Positions 21,366-32,263 of a stretch of DNA of 64,000 nt are shown here, one piece after another. The DNA lies in assembly GCA_024196135.1 (NCBI GenBank), contig JAMQCK010000076.1, forward strand, positions 1-64,000. The letters run 5' to 3'. Origin of the DNA: Pleurotus ostreatus/Saccharomyces cerevisiae fusant (taxonomy: Eukaryota > Opisthokonta). The notes under the pieces were generated by a model that made no database searches, had not been told where the DNA came from, and saw only the letters and a list, made by a program, of their open reading frames with translations. A program made the translations under genes and the position numbers. Each line of letters begins with the position of its first letter. Position 1 is the first letter of the stretch.

Positions 21366-21972
21366 AGCAGGGATTATGATCCAATTGTCTGTATATGGAA
21401 CTCAAGATGTACCAGTTTATCCAGAGAATGAAGGCACTACCATACAATTCATGAACCGGTGCAATTACGGAGGCGCTGTGGGTGCGTCGCGCAGAAACAC
21501 AGTATTTTCTGTGGATATGATATCTCGCCAGCTCTGCCCCTCGGCAAACGAGCGTCGCGTACCTTTACGAAAGTCGAACCGGTCACGGTTCGGAAACGTG
21601 CTACCGTCACACTTATCATCGTTTCTGCACTTTGTCAGCGCAGCATATAGCTATACAGTACCAGAGTGCGCTATCCCACTGGCTTGCACCTCCAATATGG
21701 GCTCCTCAGGGCTCGTTTTCTGGGGAGGTCTTCATGTGTGTGTAACCTACTAGTTTCTCTGCTGTCACAGGTTGAAGCGCGTTCTGTCACAGATCACCTG
21801 ATGGTAGTTTGCTCCGCACGTGGCAATGAGTGTGTCACGGCGGCACCGAGACGCGTCTCTCCTTGACGCATACCATCATCACACTGCCTGTGGCGCACGG
21901 GAGACGCTGGGACCAGACATATTCCAACAGAAGCTGCGCTAGAGGACTTAGATATCTCCCTGATACGCGACA
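21366..21972. other. Intergenic region upstream of CMR1
   Basis: 607 bp without a supported gene. The short frames here have no splice or family support. It contains the 3' end of the F-box transcript and the CMR1 promoter. Confidence 0.4.
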
Positions 21973-24709
21973 ATGCCCAAGATATCCCAATAGTGCGTGC
22001 ACCCTCACCGCAACAGCAACATCTCGCTGACATTTCATAATCACCACCGTGTCTTTCCTACCTCTCCCCCTTACCCCAATAATTCTCGACAATCCTACCT
22101 ACAATTCCCAGCGAACTCGAGCGGGAAGCCAACATCGCCCGCAACCGCGCCCTCCTCGCCGCGCTCGAGCTTGACAACGCTAGCAAGGATCTCGGATTCC
22201 CCGCGAAGCCCCCTCCAGATGCGAAGAAGGACACACCGAAAGCCAAACCCGTGCAGCCGCGAAAGAAGCGGGAGAGGAAGGAGGAATCGCCCGTCCCGCG
22301 TCGACAGAGCACGCGCCTGAGGACGACCATCGACCCCAATGAGAGCCCTTCGAAGAAGAGGAAGCGCGAGGTACGCGATTGCGAGCGTTTGAGGAGTTTC
22401 ACATCATGTCCTCGTCGCTGGCTTCAACTGGATAGCCATGTTTCCCCCTCCCTTGGCCGGGCGCCTATTGGCACCTAGGTCCCAACCCCACCAGATCACT
22501 CCCTTTCTGTTGCTTGACAATCGTGTGAATATGCGAGTACTGATACTTACATAGGCCGACTTCGAAGCCCGTCGAGCCAAGGAAGAAGCCGAACGCTTGG
22601 AGGCCGAAGAGCGCGCACGAGAAGCTAAGCGCCCGCGCCACCAGGACCTCGACCTCCGCACCATCGTCGAAGACATGGAAGACGGCGAGATGACTGCCTT
22701 GTTGGCTGCTATGAACCTGCAGTCCGAAGACAGCAAGAAGCAGTCGCCATCCAAGTCGAAGAACTCCCCGTCCAAATCCAAGAATTCTCCATCCAAGTCC
22801 AAGAAATCACCATCCAAATCGACCGCCGAATCCGAGTCCACGACGACAGGCTGGCGTCGCGCCGCGGACCCGGAGGCGTTCGTCTACTCCGCGGCCGAGT
22901 CGAAGAAGGAAGACGCGGAGGTGACCAAGCTCCGCGAGTCGCTGCAGGGGTTGCAGATCGTGTCGCGGGCGAAGGTGACGCAGGACCGAGTGTACAGCGT
23001 GGCGTACCATCCGGAGAAGAGCAAGGATTTGATCTTTTTTGGGGGTGAGCGAAGTCGAAAACAGTGCTGGCGCGGCTAAAGCTGATGTATGATTGCAGAC
23101 AAGCACGGTCAAGTACGTATGGAGTCTACGCCTCGCGTTAAATACTGATCTCCGTCACAGCTGGGCATCTGGGACGCACGAGCACCCACTGACGACGAGG
23201 TGGATGAGGACGGCGGACCCTCAGACCCCTCAACAGAAGAAGGGGGCAAGTACTGGCGGCTGCAGCTGCACTGGCCCGCCACTGCCAAGTCTTCCATCTC
23301 GACGATCAAGATTGATCCGGTGAATAGTCAGACGGTGAGTGCAGTCTTCGCTTCAGCGCTATCATGATCTTGCCGCCCTTGCCAGCCACTCTCAGCAACC
23401 ACTGCGTCACTAGCCACTGACATGCGACCCCCCAGATCTACACCACCTCCTACGACTGCACACTGCGCTCCTTGTCCTTTGAATCCGGCGTCTCGCGCGA
23501 AATATACACCGCGGAGGGCGGCGCGCTTCTGTCCTCTGTGGACATGCCACTCGCTGGGAACGAGATGTGGATCTCGGACGCGGCGGGCGGGGTAGTGCAT
23601 CTAGATTTGAGGGAGGCCAGAGGGAAGGTAAAGTCGATTGTGATATTCGATAGTCCGCGCTTACGCTTACTATCCCTGCGTAGGCTCGGTACTTTGGCCT
23701 CTCGAATGACAAGATCGGCGTCGTGAGCGTGAACCCCTCTAGGCCCAACTTTTTGGCGGCGGGGAGCAATGACCGGACCGTGAGGTGAGGCGCTATCCAC
23801 TTCTCCTTCTGATCTCTCTCAACAGGTCGCTAACCGCCGTCCCACAGGATCTGGGACACCCGCCAACTCACGAAGGACCCGCGCGTTCTTGGACCCCCAG
23901 ACGAGGAGCTGGACACGTCCGCTGACGTAGAAATGGCCTGGGGTTACGATGCCGTCACCACCTACGAGTCTGAGTCTGGTCGGGCGCTAATGCGCGGCGA
24001 GTGGAAGCACGACAAGGCGGTCGGTTCGGTGTACTGGGACGCGAGGGGGAGGAGCCTCGTGAGCACGAGTTATGATGATAAGTTGAGGGGTGAGTGGGCG
24101 AGTCTTCTCTACGATGAGGCTGAGAGGGTGATTACCTACACGCTGACGCAACCTTCAGTTTGGGACTTCAAGTCTTCTGTCTTCAAGACGGAGGGCCAAT
24201 TCCCGAGCATGCGGCCCTTGCGCGTTATCCCGCATAACTGCCAAACGGTGAGACTAACATTTCCTCTCGCTCTCATCCAGGGCATACTTGAGCAATCCTC
24301 GCTGCCCCCTGTCCTCGCCCTCTCCGCCCACGAGCACAATGCTAACTCGTCCTCAGGGCCGCTGGCTTACCCCCCTCCGCGCGCGCTGGACGGAGAACCC
24401 GGACGTCTACCCGCACTTCACGGTTGGAAACATGCACCACTCGCTTGATATATTCTCTGCGAAGGGGGACTTACTGGCGCGGCTGGAGGATAAGACGAAG
24501 TGAGCGTTGGTTCTGTCTTCGGGAGGGTGGCAGCCACGCCTTTTGGGCGAGCGGCGGCCGTGCCTTTTGAAAGAGCTATTGCTGACGATTTTGCCAGGAT
24601 CACTGCAGTGCAAGCGGTTACATGCTCGCACCCGAGCATCGTAGAGCGCGCAGTCAGCGGAAATGCAAGTGGACGATGCGTATTGTGGGCGCCTTCGGAA
24701 GACGCTTGA
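21973..24709 (+). CDS. CMR1: DNA damage-binding WD40 protein CMR1 (WDR76-like)
   Basis: Eleven exons: 21973-21992, 22112-22370, 22555-23044, 23099-23112, 23161-23334, 23436-23627, 23684-23784, 23848-24089, 24159-24247, 24357-24499 and 24598-24709, giving 611 residues. A basic N-terminus begins MPKISQYELEREANIARN and is followed by STRLRTTIDPNESPSKKRKRE, an acidic/basic coil and four SPSKSK repeats. A WD40 propeller follows: VYSVAYHPEKSKDLIFFGDKHG, FLAAGSNDRTVRIWDTR, LVSTSYDDKLRVWDF, then NMHHSLDIFSAKG and GRCVLWAPS. This is the CMR1 architecture. In yeast it binds UV-damaged DNA, associates with replication-stress foci and works in protein quality control. The 20-nt first exon and 14-nt fourth exon are inferred from phase plus motif continuity. 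Introns 1 and 2 (119 and 184 nt) are unusually long for this locus. Confidence 0.92.
22741..22821 (+). repeat. Minisatellite encoding SPSKSK repeats in CMR1
   Basis: Four imperfect copies of about 21 bp, in frame, encode SPSKSKN / SPSKSKN / SPSKSKK / SPSKST. Third-position differences between copies argue against very recent amplification. Confidence 0.8.
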
Positions 24710-24837
24710 GAGGGTTTTCTTTGTGGCCTATTTTCTTGGATCATAGGCAACGTCCGCCTTGTTCAGTAGAGGAATTATAATGTTATCATGCATGGGAAGA
24801 CAAACACTACGAAAGAAGTGTGTGTATTTATGCAGCG

Positions 24838-26957
24838 TCAATCCTGCGTGACTCTTCCGACCTTTATAGCCGTCAGCTTGAGAGGCGCCAGTGCAATATT
24901 GGCAGCACCGGGCTCAGGAATAAGTGGCATCGTACTGTAGGTGTAGCCAGGTGGTAGCGGGGTGGAGTCGTTGGATTGCGAGGAAGAAGCGTCGCTGGAT
25001 CGCGATGGACAATCGCGGGATAGCGAAGAGGGAGATTCGCTCGATAGCGAGGACGAGGAATTATTCGTGGATATTGTACAGTGGTCCTCCCAGGTATTGA
25101 GGTTTATAGCAGTCCCGAGCGTCCGGCGAACAAATTCATGTCCGTCGACCCATCGCGCTTCAATTATGCCGCAACGCTTGGTGTGGTGGACGGCTTTTTC
25201 AGGCGGCGCAGCCTTGTCGAGCGGCGGGGTGTCCTCGCCAAGCGGGGAACCAAGCTCAATGCGATGGCGAACCTCGGGCGCTTCCAGATCGACCAGGATA
25301 TCGATGTGGTGCTCGCGATTCGGGTCGATGCGGTGGACCTCGTCAAATATGGCGTCCCGGTGCACCGCCGCGTAGAAGAGGCAGATATTGATGATGTAGT
25401 GGAAGTCGCGGTACCGGGTCTGTCCTTCTGGCGGAGGTTATATGTATGCAGCGCAGAGGATACAGTCTTTTCGCAACTCACCGACGCTCCAATCGCAGCT
25501 ATCCCGGTGACCCATGAGCCAGTGCTTTCGTTGGCAGTCCTTGGAGCAGTAGTATACGGAGTGGCACACACATGTGAATAGCTGGGGTGGCGACTCGTGA
25601 GAGGTGGATTTTAGGGGACACTGATGTGAAAGGTGAGCCGGGTCATGCTAGAAAATCAAAGTAAGTGTCGCACCTTGCCGTAAGAGCAATGCTGCTTGAC
25701 TTCTTTCCATTGCCGCTCCGAGTCTAGCATTGCCTGCCGCCGCTCTCGGTACGCAATGAAAATATTCTTCAGGATGGCATGGGAGTTATTTAGCAACGTG
25801 CAGTCGTTGTACTTGTCGTGAAAGGCGCGTGCCACCCGCCAGAAGTTGAACCCCTGGTATAACCTCTCCGCGAGCCCGGCGAGCGCCTCGTCCACCCCTA
25901 TCTGCAGCAGTGCTTCTGAATCGTCGGCCAGACGGCGGATTGCGAGAAACAGGTCGTCCCGGATTGCCCACTCGAGCGCCCTGTGGTCGCGCGGCTCGGA
26001 TACCAGAAGATAAATAAGATTGGCCATCTTCGTCACCGCGCCCCACGCTTTTTGGGTATGGTAACTGTCCAGTGCCTTGACGGCGTAGCGGATGACCTCC
26101 CGCGGGCAGGTCGTAGGCCTCACTTCCGGTACATCCAAAATCAGGCCTATTGCCGAGGATATAAGCCATTCCTTGATATCGGCGCACTCTTCCGAGGTTA
26201 ACTGCTGCCAGTACGCCGTGAGAGTGTGCCAGAGTTGTCGCGGATGCCCTCGAAGCGACTGCACCAGCGCCTCTGCAATTACGGGCGGCACACGGTGGGC
26301 GGCGTCCCATACCGCTGTCGTGGCCATCTGTAGGACAACGGCGGCGCGGAATACGGTTTTCTCTGGCGGATCCTTCACATAGCGGAAGAGGTTTGCCCAG
26401 ATGTCGACCGTATACGGTATGAGGTTTGTTGTAAGGGCGAAGTCGCGCAGGGCGGTGCGGCGCTTGGACGACGGGAGAAGCAGACAATCGAGGAGCATGA
26501 GGGTCTCCTCAACGAGTCGAAGGCTGTCCGTGCTATCCTCATCGCGTCGCACGAGCTTGTGGCGCGGGTGCAGCAGGTGGACCCATTCGAGCGCGACCGG
26601 CTCGTACGCCTCTAGCAGCGTCCATACGGCCGACGGCGCGCGGTGCTCGAGCGAATTCAGGCGGATGCGCAGCCAGGAGTACTGCCTGATGGCATTCCGG
26701 GCAGCGACCATCGGGGCAGTGTTGGGATCGAATGGCTCGTCGTAGCGGTGGCGGCGCGGAGGGCCTTGGTCGAAAGCCGCAAAGGGTCGGTGATGCGCGA
26801 GAAGCATCTCCAGCGCTGCTATAAGAGCCCTCTGTCGCCGTTGCTTCTCGGCATTCGACTTGATCTCTGTGGGCTCGCCCTTGTTCGCTTTGCCAAGGAG
26901 ACTGATTTCTTGGATAATATCGTCCAAGGTTCGCAAGGGACGCTGCGAGCTGGGCAT
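24838..26957 (-). CDS. MYND-type zinc-finger protein (670 aa)
   Basis: Exons 26957-25674, 25620-25482 and 25427-24838. The first 428 residues form a helical repeat-like region (many Leu/Ala pairs; LIYLLVSEPRDHRALEWAI) as in Agaricomycete MYND proteins. The finger spans the first intron: HCSYGK from exon 1, then CPLK, CVCHSVYYCSKDCQRKHWL and GHRDSC. The spacing is unusual: CVC where most MYND fingers have CxxC, and the first Cys pair is four residues apart. The C-terminal part (RDFHYIINICLFYAAV, then IRIDPNREHHIDILVD with a hydrophilic Ser-rich stretch) has no recognised domain. MYND fingers mediate protein-protein contacts; no catalytic SET motif is visible. It converges on CMR1 with a 128-bp gap. 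Confidence 0.75.
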
Positions 26958-27813
26958 GAGGGATGAGAGTAGAGTATAGGGTTATTTTGGGCAGAAATAT
27001 GGACTCTTGACCCTCTGGTAAGAGAGAAAGGTGTAAACATCGTAACGAATGCGATGGAAACCTGGAGGCGGCATCTGCCGGTCCAGGGCTGTCTCGGCCG
27101 TGACGTCCCGTGATCAATCACATTTCTCACGTGAGTGTTCAACTTTTCTCCTCACGTTTCTTCGAAAACTTATAGACAATGTTGACGAGGTATACCTGGG
27201 AAACCATTCAGAGAGTTCCTAGAAACATGCATGATTCGACCATATCCTTGACTGTCCATGACAGATGTGCTAATCCTAACCCAACTTCCTCGCGCTAAAG
27301 CAATATGCAAAGGGAATTCCTTTGAACAATCTCTTGGGCCACATCGTTACAGCGAGCGAAGGATTTAAATTAGATGGTGCGATCTCAGCGCTTGCGGAGT
27401 ACTGGCACGTAGGATAGTGGGGCAGACTTACCAGCATGGAGCCGACCTCACTCAAGAATCGGACCCTTATCCGCCGACACACATACCTTGGAAACCTAGT
27501 TCCAGGCGATCCCTAGCTTTGCAACTGGCGGACAGTCGACAGCATCTCCAGAGGGCCTAGGAAGGCAGCGCCAATGCTTGAAGCTGCACCAAAGCTCACA
27601 TCGCGCATGTTGCTGCGTTGATAAGATGCTGCTATCTTATCTCAGTGATCGGGTGATCGGGTGATCGGTTGAGTGCACTGTCTGCGTCCGACGTCGAGGA
27701 CGAGATCGCTCACGGTGTTGTCCTTCTGCAAAGCTTCCTTCCTCACTCGCGCACGTCTGCGCAAACCGGTCCCCTACCCCCGTCCTGGCTTGTCCCTGAG
27801 AACCCTGGCAACA
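26958..27813. other. Divergent intergenic region upstream of TRM1
   Basis: 856 bp between divergent genes. No independent gene is supported. A run of near-tandem GTGATCGG (about 27647-27669) lies just before an in-frame, stop-free upstream extension of TRM1 that begins after the TGA at 27670. Confidence 0.45.
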
Positions 27814-30277
27814 ATGGACGTGGACAACCCCAGCGCGCCTGTTGCCTCGACCAGTACTCCAAGCGCCACCGTGCCTAAACCCTCGGGCACCATAGACCCA
27901 GCGACCTCAATTGTTGTTCCCGAAGGCCTGCGACTGCATACGGAAAATACGACGCATCTTTTGCTCGCAGCGGATGAGGCGTTCCTCAACCCCGTGCAGG
28001 AGTTCAACCGCGACCTAAGCATAGCATGTATCCGCACATGGAGCGAGATGCGCGAGAAGGAGAGGCAGGCGAAGCGAGAAGCTGGAAGAGCGCGAAAACG
28101 GGCGAAGGCGGCGAAGGACGCAGAAGCGAAGGGTGGAGGTGGGAAGCAAGAAGGGGAAGCGCCGAAGGAGGTGGAAGCCGAGGCGTCCAAGGTGCGTCCA
28201 CCACAGACTTCCCATACCCAATGCCGACTTTCTGCAGCCAGCACCCCTCAAGACCACCATTCTTGAAGCCCTGTCGGCGACGGGGCTCCGCTCTATCCGA
28301 TACGCCAAAGAGATACCTCTCGCGCAGTACATCTACCTCCTTTACCATCCCTCACGACATTGACTTCTTCTCTCCAGTCGTGTCATCGCGAACGACATCC
28401 TAAATGCCGCTGCTGAAGCCATCCGTCGCAATGTGGACATCAACGGACCTCTGGCTCAGGAGCGCGTACATGTCAACGAAGGGGACGCATGGTGCGCGCA
28501 CAATTGCTATGCACGAACAATCCGCTGACCCTTCACCACTTCCCCTCAGCGCACTACTCTACAGCCACCGGTCCTCCCCAGTCGACGTCGTTGACCTCGA
28601 CCCCTACGGCACGGCCGCACCCTTCATTGACGGCGCGGTACAAGCCATCCGCGACGGCGGCCTGCTCTGCGTGACTTGCACGGACTTGGCTGTACTAGCG
28701 ACGGTGAACTATCCCGAAAAATGGTGCGTTAGAAGGTCCTCCCCCCTCGTCGTTCTTGTGTTCAGCCAAACTCAGCTACTCGAACTATGGTGGCGTCTCT
28801 GTCAAGGCGGATTACTGCCATGAATCTGTAAGTCCTTGTCTTCCCTCGCTCTCCTTCACCCCCTCCTCACTCGAGCTGACACTCAGCTTTTAGGCCCTCC
28901 GCCTCCTCCTTCACTCCCTCGCCACGGCAGCTGCAAGATACGGGCGCGCCATCGAACCCCTGCTTTCCCTCTCCATCGACTTCTACGTCCGCGTATTCGT
29001 ACGCGTGCGCTATGCGGCCATTGAAGTTAAGCGCTTGGTTGGGTAAGTGCTGCGCTCGTGCACACATCGATGCGTCGCATATGTGTATCTCGACGCTGCT
29101 TGGTATGTACTGACCTTTTCGCCCCCAGCAAAACCTCCACCTACTACGTCTGCTCCTTCTGCCAGGCGCACTACGCCCAGCCGCTCGGACGTGTCGTCGA
29201 GAAGACGCATCAGCCATCGGGGAATGTGAACGTCAGCGCAAGAACAGCCCCAGGTCCGCCGGTCGACGGCCGGTGCCCGGAGTGCGAGGGGTCATTGCAT
29301 GTGGGTGGCATACCATCCACGGAGCCCGCACAAGCCACTGACGAGGTTTCGCAGGTCGCAGGCCCGATGTGGAGCGGCCCGTTGCACGATAAGACGTTCG
29401 TGAAGGAGGTGCTGAAGCATGTGGAGGAAAGCGAGGCGGCTCCGGAGGCGCCAACAACGGAAGATGTCCAAAATTCGTCGAAGGCCGCCGATGCGTCAGC
29501 ACCCGCACCAGGATCCACGGACGCTTCGGTCGAGGGGCATGTCTTCAAGGCAAAGTATGGCACTGCGGCGCGCATGAAGGGCATGTTGACGGTGGCGAGC
29601 GAGGTGAGAGCCTTTGTTGTGCATGTATACACAATTGACCAGTAAATCTTCATAGGAACTCGACACCCCTTTCTACTTCACGCCCGCGCGCGTAGCAGGG
29701 CACTTCCACTGCGTGACACCCTCGTTGGATGAGACTGCGTGAGTGGCCATTTCCTTCCTACATCCTGACCCATCGTTCCCTCCCCGCCTACCCTCATGCA
29801 CCTTTCCTCTCCCAATCACCAAAACGACATACCAACCAAACCCTCATCCAGCTCCGCCCTCCTCCACGCCGGCTACGCCGTCTCCCGCTCGCACGCCGCC
29901 GCCGGCTCGCTCAAAACGGACGCGCCCACCCGCGCGCTGCACGACATCTTCCGCGCGTGGGTCAAGACGCATCCGGTGAACCGCGAGAAGATTTCTGCGG
30001 GCTCGCCGACGTTGAAGTTGTTGGATAAGGAGGGGAGGTGAGTTCTATTTCGACGATGACGCGCGGCGGTTTCGACGGTGGCGCGCGGTTTCGCGTGGTA
30101 CACGCTGACACTCCTCTCAGCTTCGAGGCGAACTTCAAGCGGCACCCCGACTCCGTCAGCGCGTCGTCGAAGGTGAAGCTGGTGCGGTATCAGGTGAATC
30201 CGACGGCGAATTGGGGCCCGGGGACGAAGGCGGGTGGGAAGCGGAAGCGGGTGATGGATGACGAGGGCGAGCAGTGA
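27814..30277 (+). CDS. TRM1: tRNA (guanine26-N2)-dimethyltransferase TRM1
   Basis: Ten exons: 27814-28191, 28238-28326, 28378-28491, 28550-28723, 28776-28827, 28894-29042, 29129-29603, 29656-29738, 29852-30037 and 30121-30277, giving 618 residues. Family signatures are clear: [34 protein letters not shown] (SAM-binding), [32 protein letters not shown], then [25 protein letters not shown]...CPEC zinc motif and [14 protein letters not shown] follow. Trm1 makes m2,2G26 in cytosolic and mitochondrial tRNAs. A Lys/Glu-rich insert (about residues 78-125) is non-conserved. The first ATG is at 27814; the frame stays open upstream to 27673 and encodes a basic, acid-free stretch that could be a mitochondrial presequence started at a non-AUG codon. 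Confidence 0.93.
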
Positions 30278-30503
30278 AGGATGAGGGTTCGCAGTAGGGA
30301 GGGTAAACGCGAGCAATGAAGGACGATGACTGCAAGCAGTGAACGTCGAGTCCGCATCAGGATGAGTTCATATACTTGGCGCGACGCTGCTTTGCGGGTC
30401 GCAGGAGGTAGAAAACAACGCTTCGCGATAATGGTCCGATGTAATGGCAAAGACAGTCCTGGTGCGAACTTTGGCGAGACGTCCTGGGCAGGAGCTCCAC
30501 TCT

Positions 30504-32122
30504 CTACGCATCGAGAGGAGGAGAGAAGTCGCTCGGAGGAGGTAGATAGTCGTACACATGCAAGAGCGTCCCGTGCATCTCGCAGACGCGACCTGCCACA
30601 GGACACATGTCAAATGCCCCCGCCTCAGTACCCCGCCGGCTTGAGTCGAAATACTCGAGCAGTTGGAGGTACCTATCATGCAATCCATCGTCGTCAGACA
30701 GGTGCCGAAGGTGGACGACGAGGCTGACGAGGTCGATTGCATCGGTACTGGGATGGCGCCGTGGGAACTGGCAAACAGCCGTCGCGATATTGTCGTCGCA
30801 CAACCGCGGGCCTGGGTAGTCAGTCCACCTTTCAGGATCGAGTGGTGGACGAATGGACGCCACCCTAGTCAGTCTGACTGAAGGCGGAGACTCTCCTGAT
30901 TGATTCGCTACCAATTCATCGTCGACATAGAATCGTCCAGTTTCGCCATGAGGGTCGTAGAAGTCAAGTACGGTTACGCCGTTCGCTCGCGTAAGAGAGA
31001 CGCAGCTCCCCTTGTGCCATGATTGCAAGATGGCGCTGGATTTAGGGCCCTCCGCTGGTCCTGCGATATGCACAGGAAGGAAAGACGGAAGGTCGTATGC
31101 AACCAGTTGGCAGCTGGGGTCTCGACAAATGATGGTTTCGCGCTTCAAAGCGCACTGTGAAACGTGTTGCTCAGAAGCCGTCGTGCAGTGATTTAGGAAC
31201 TTACTATGTCTGCCAGTGTAATCTCAAATTGAGGGCGCACAGAAGCCATCAAATTTCGTTCGTAGTCCCATACTCGGATGACACCGTCTCCGCATTTGAA
31301 GGCAAGTCGAGAGGTGCTCGCACACAAGCAGTAAGACATGTCCCTCATGATCGACTGTGGGATGAGGGATGGTGCGATGAGGAAACGCTGCATTTCCTTG
31401 CCAGACGGTCTTGCGCCTATATTGCTAATTCGATAGACGATTATGGCAGAGATTTCGGAGTTGTCCCAGTAGCGTTGTAGGAACGTGAAGAACAGAACTA
31501 GATCGTCCTGTACGAAGGTGTGCGGGATGTCATATTCCCAAGGCTGCCAGGCGTGATGCGAGCCAGTAAGCATATGAGCATCGAGTGCGAAGACAGGGTC
31601 CCTGTCTTCCTGGAAGGTGCTATTTGATATGTAGCCAAGGTCATAAACTTGGAGGATATGCTGGTCCCACGCAAGAAGGAAGCGTCCGCCAGGCAGCAAC
31701 TTTATTTTGTGCTTGCCGTGGCAGAACAGCTGGTGAGTGACGGTGTATTTGGCGACGGGGTTCATGAGGGGTATGTTGGAGTGGCTGGATTTCATTGTGC
31801 CATTCTGTTTGATCAAATGGCAAAATCTTGACGGCGCTAGGGCTGCGTGCGCGAGCTCGGCAGTAGACATGTTTTTGACGGCGAACGTGGCAGGGAAGAC
31901 GTCGTTCTCCTGGATGACGCGGTGAAGCGCATCTTGCCATGCTTTTCGGCGAACCTCAGCGTCTCGGAAGTATGTGCAAGTCTGAGGTGTTGCCGATTGG
32001 ATTATTCAGAGAAGGGTCGTTTTCGGCACAGGGCGTACCGATTGTAAAGCTAGGACGTCTGAGGGCTTCAGGAGCGACTGGATCTCGAGGAGAAGATCTG
32101 CCGGAAGGGAGATCAGACACAT
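30504..32122 (-). CDS. F-box protein with WD/propeller-like C-terminus (503 aa)
   Basis: Exons 32122-32039, 31981-31205 and 31154-30504. The F-box is at the very N-terminus: MCLISLPADLLLEIQSLL, then KPSDVLALQS joined across the intron to TCTYFRDAEVRRKAWQDALH. The remainder has repeated beta-rich stretches such as LPGGRFLLAWDQHILQVYDLG and LAFKCGDGVIRVWDYERNL, resembling degenerate propeller blades. Likely an SCF adaptor with unknown target. The frame extends upstream to 32263, but that codon is GTG, so the ATG at 32122 is preferred. Its start codon lies 141 bp from that of the divergent permease gene. Confidence 0.8.
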
Positions 32123-32263
32123 GTCTTGCGATGAGTCGATACAGCCAGATGGTGGTAGGAGACAAGGACCCGAACAATTGGAGAACAATGGCAACGCCGT
32201 GACGGTGGCGCACGCGTGTCCGGGCCGCGTTCGCGTCTTGCTCCCCTCCTCCACTTCGTTCAC

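Noticed and set aside
27276..27482. Small minus-strand frame in the region upstream of TRM1
   Set aside because: Short, without splice or family support; region is intergenic in composition.
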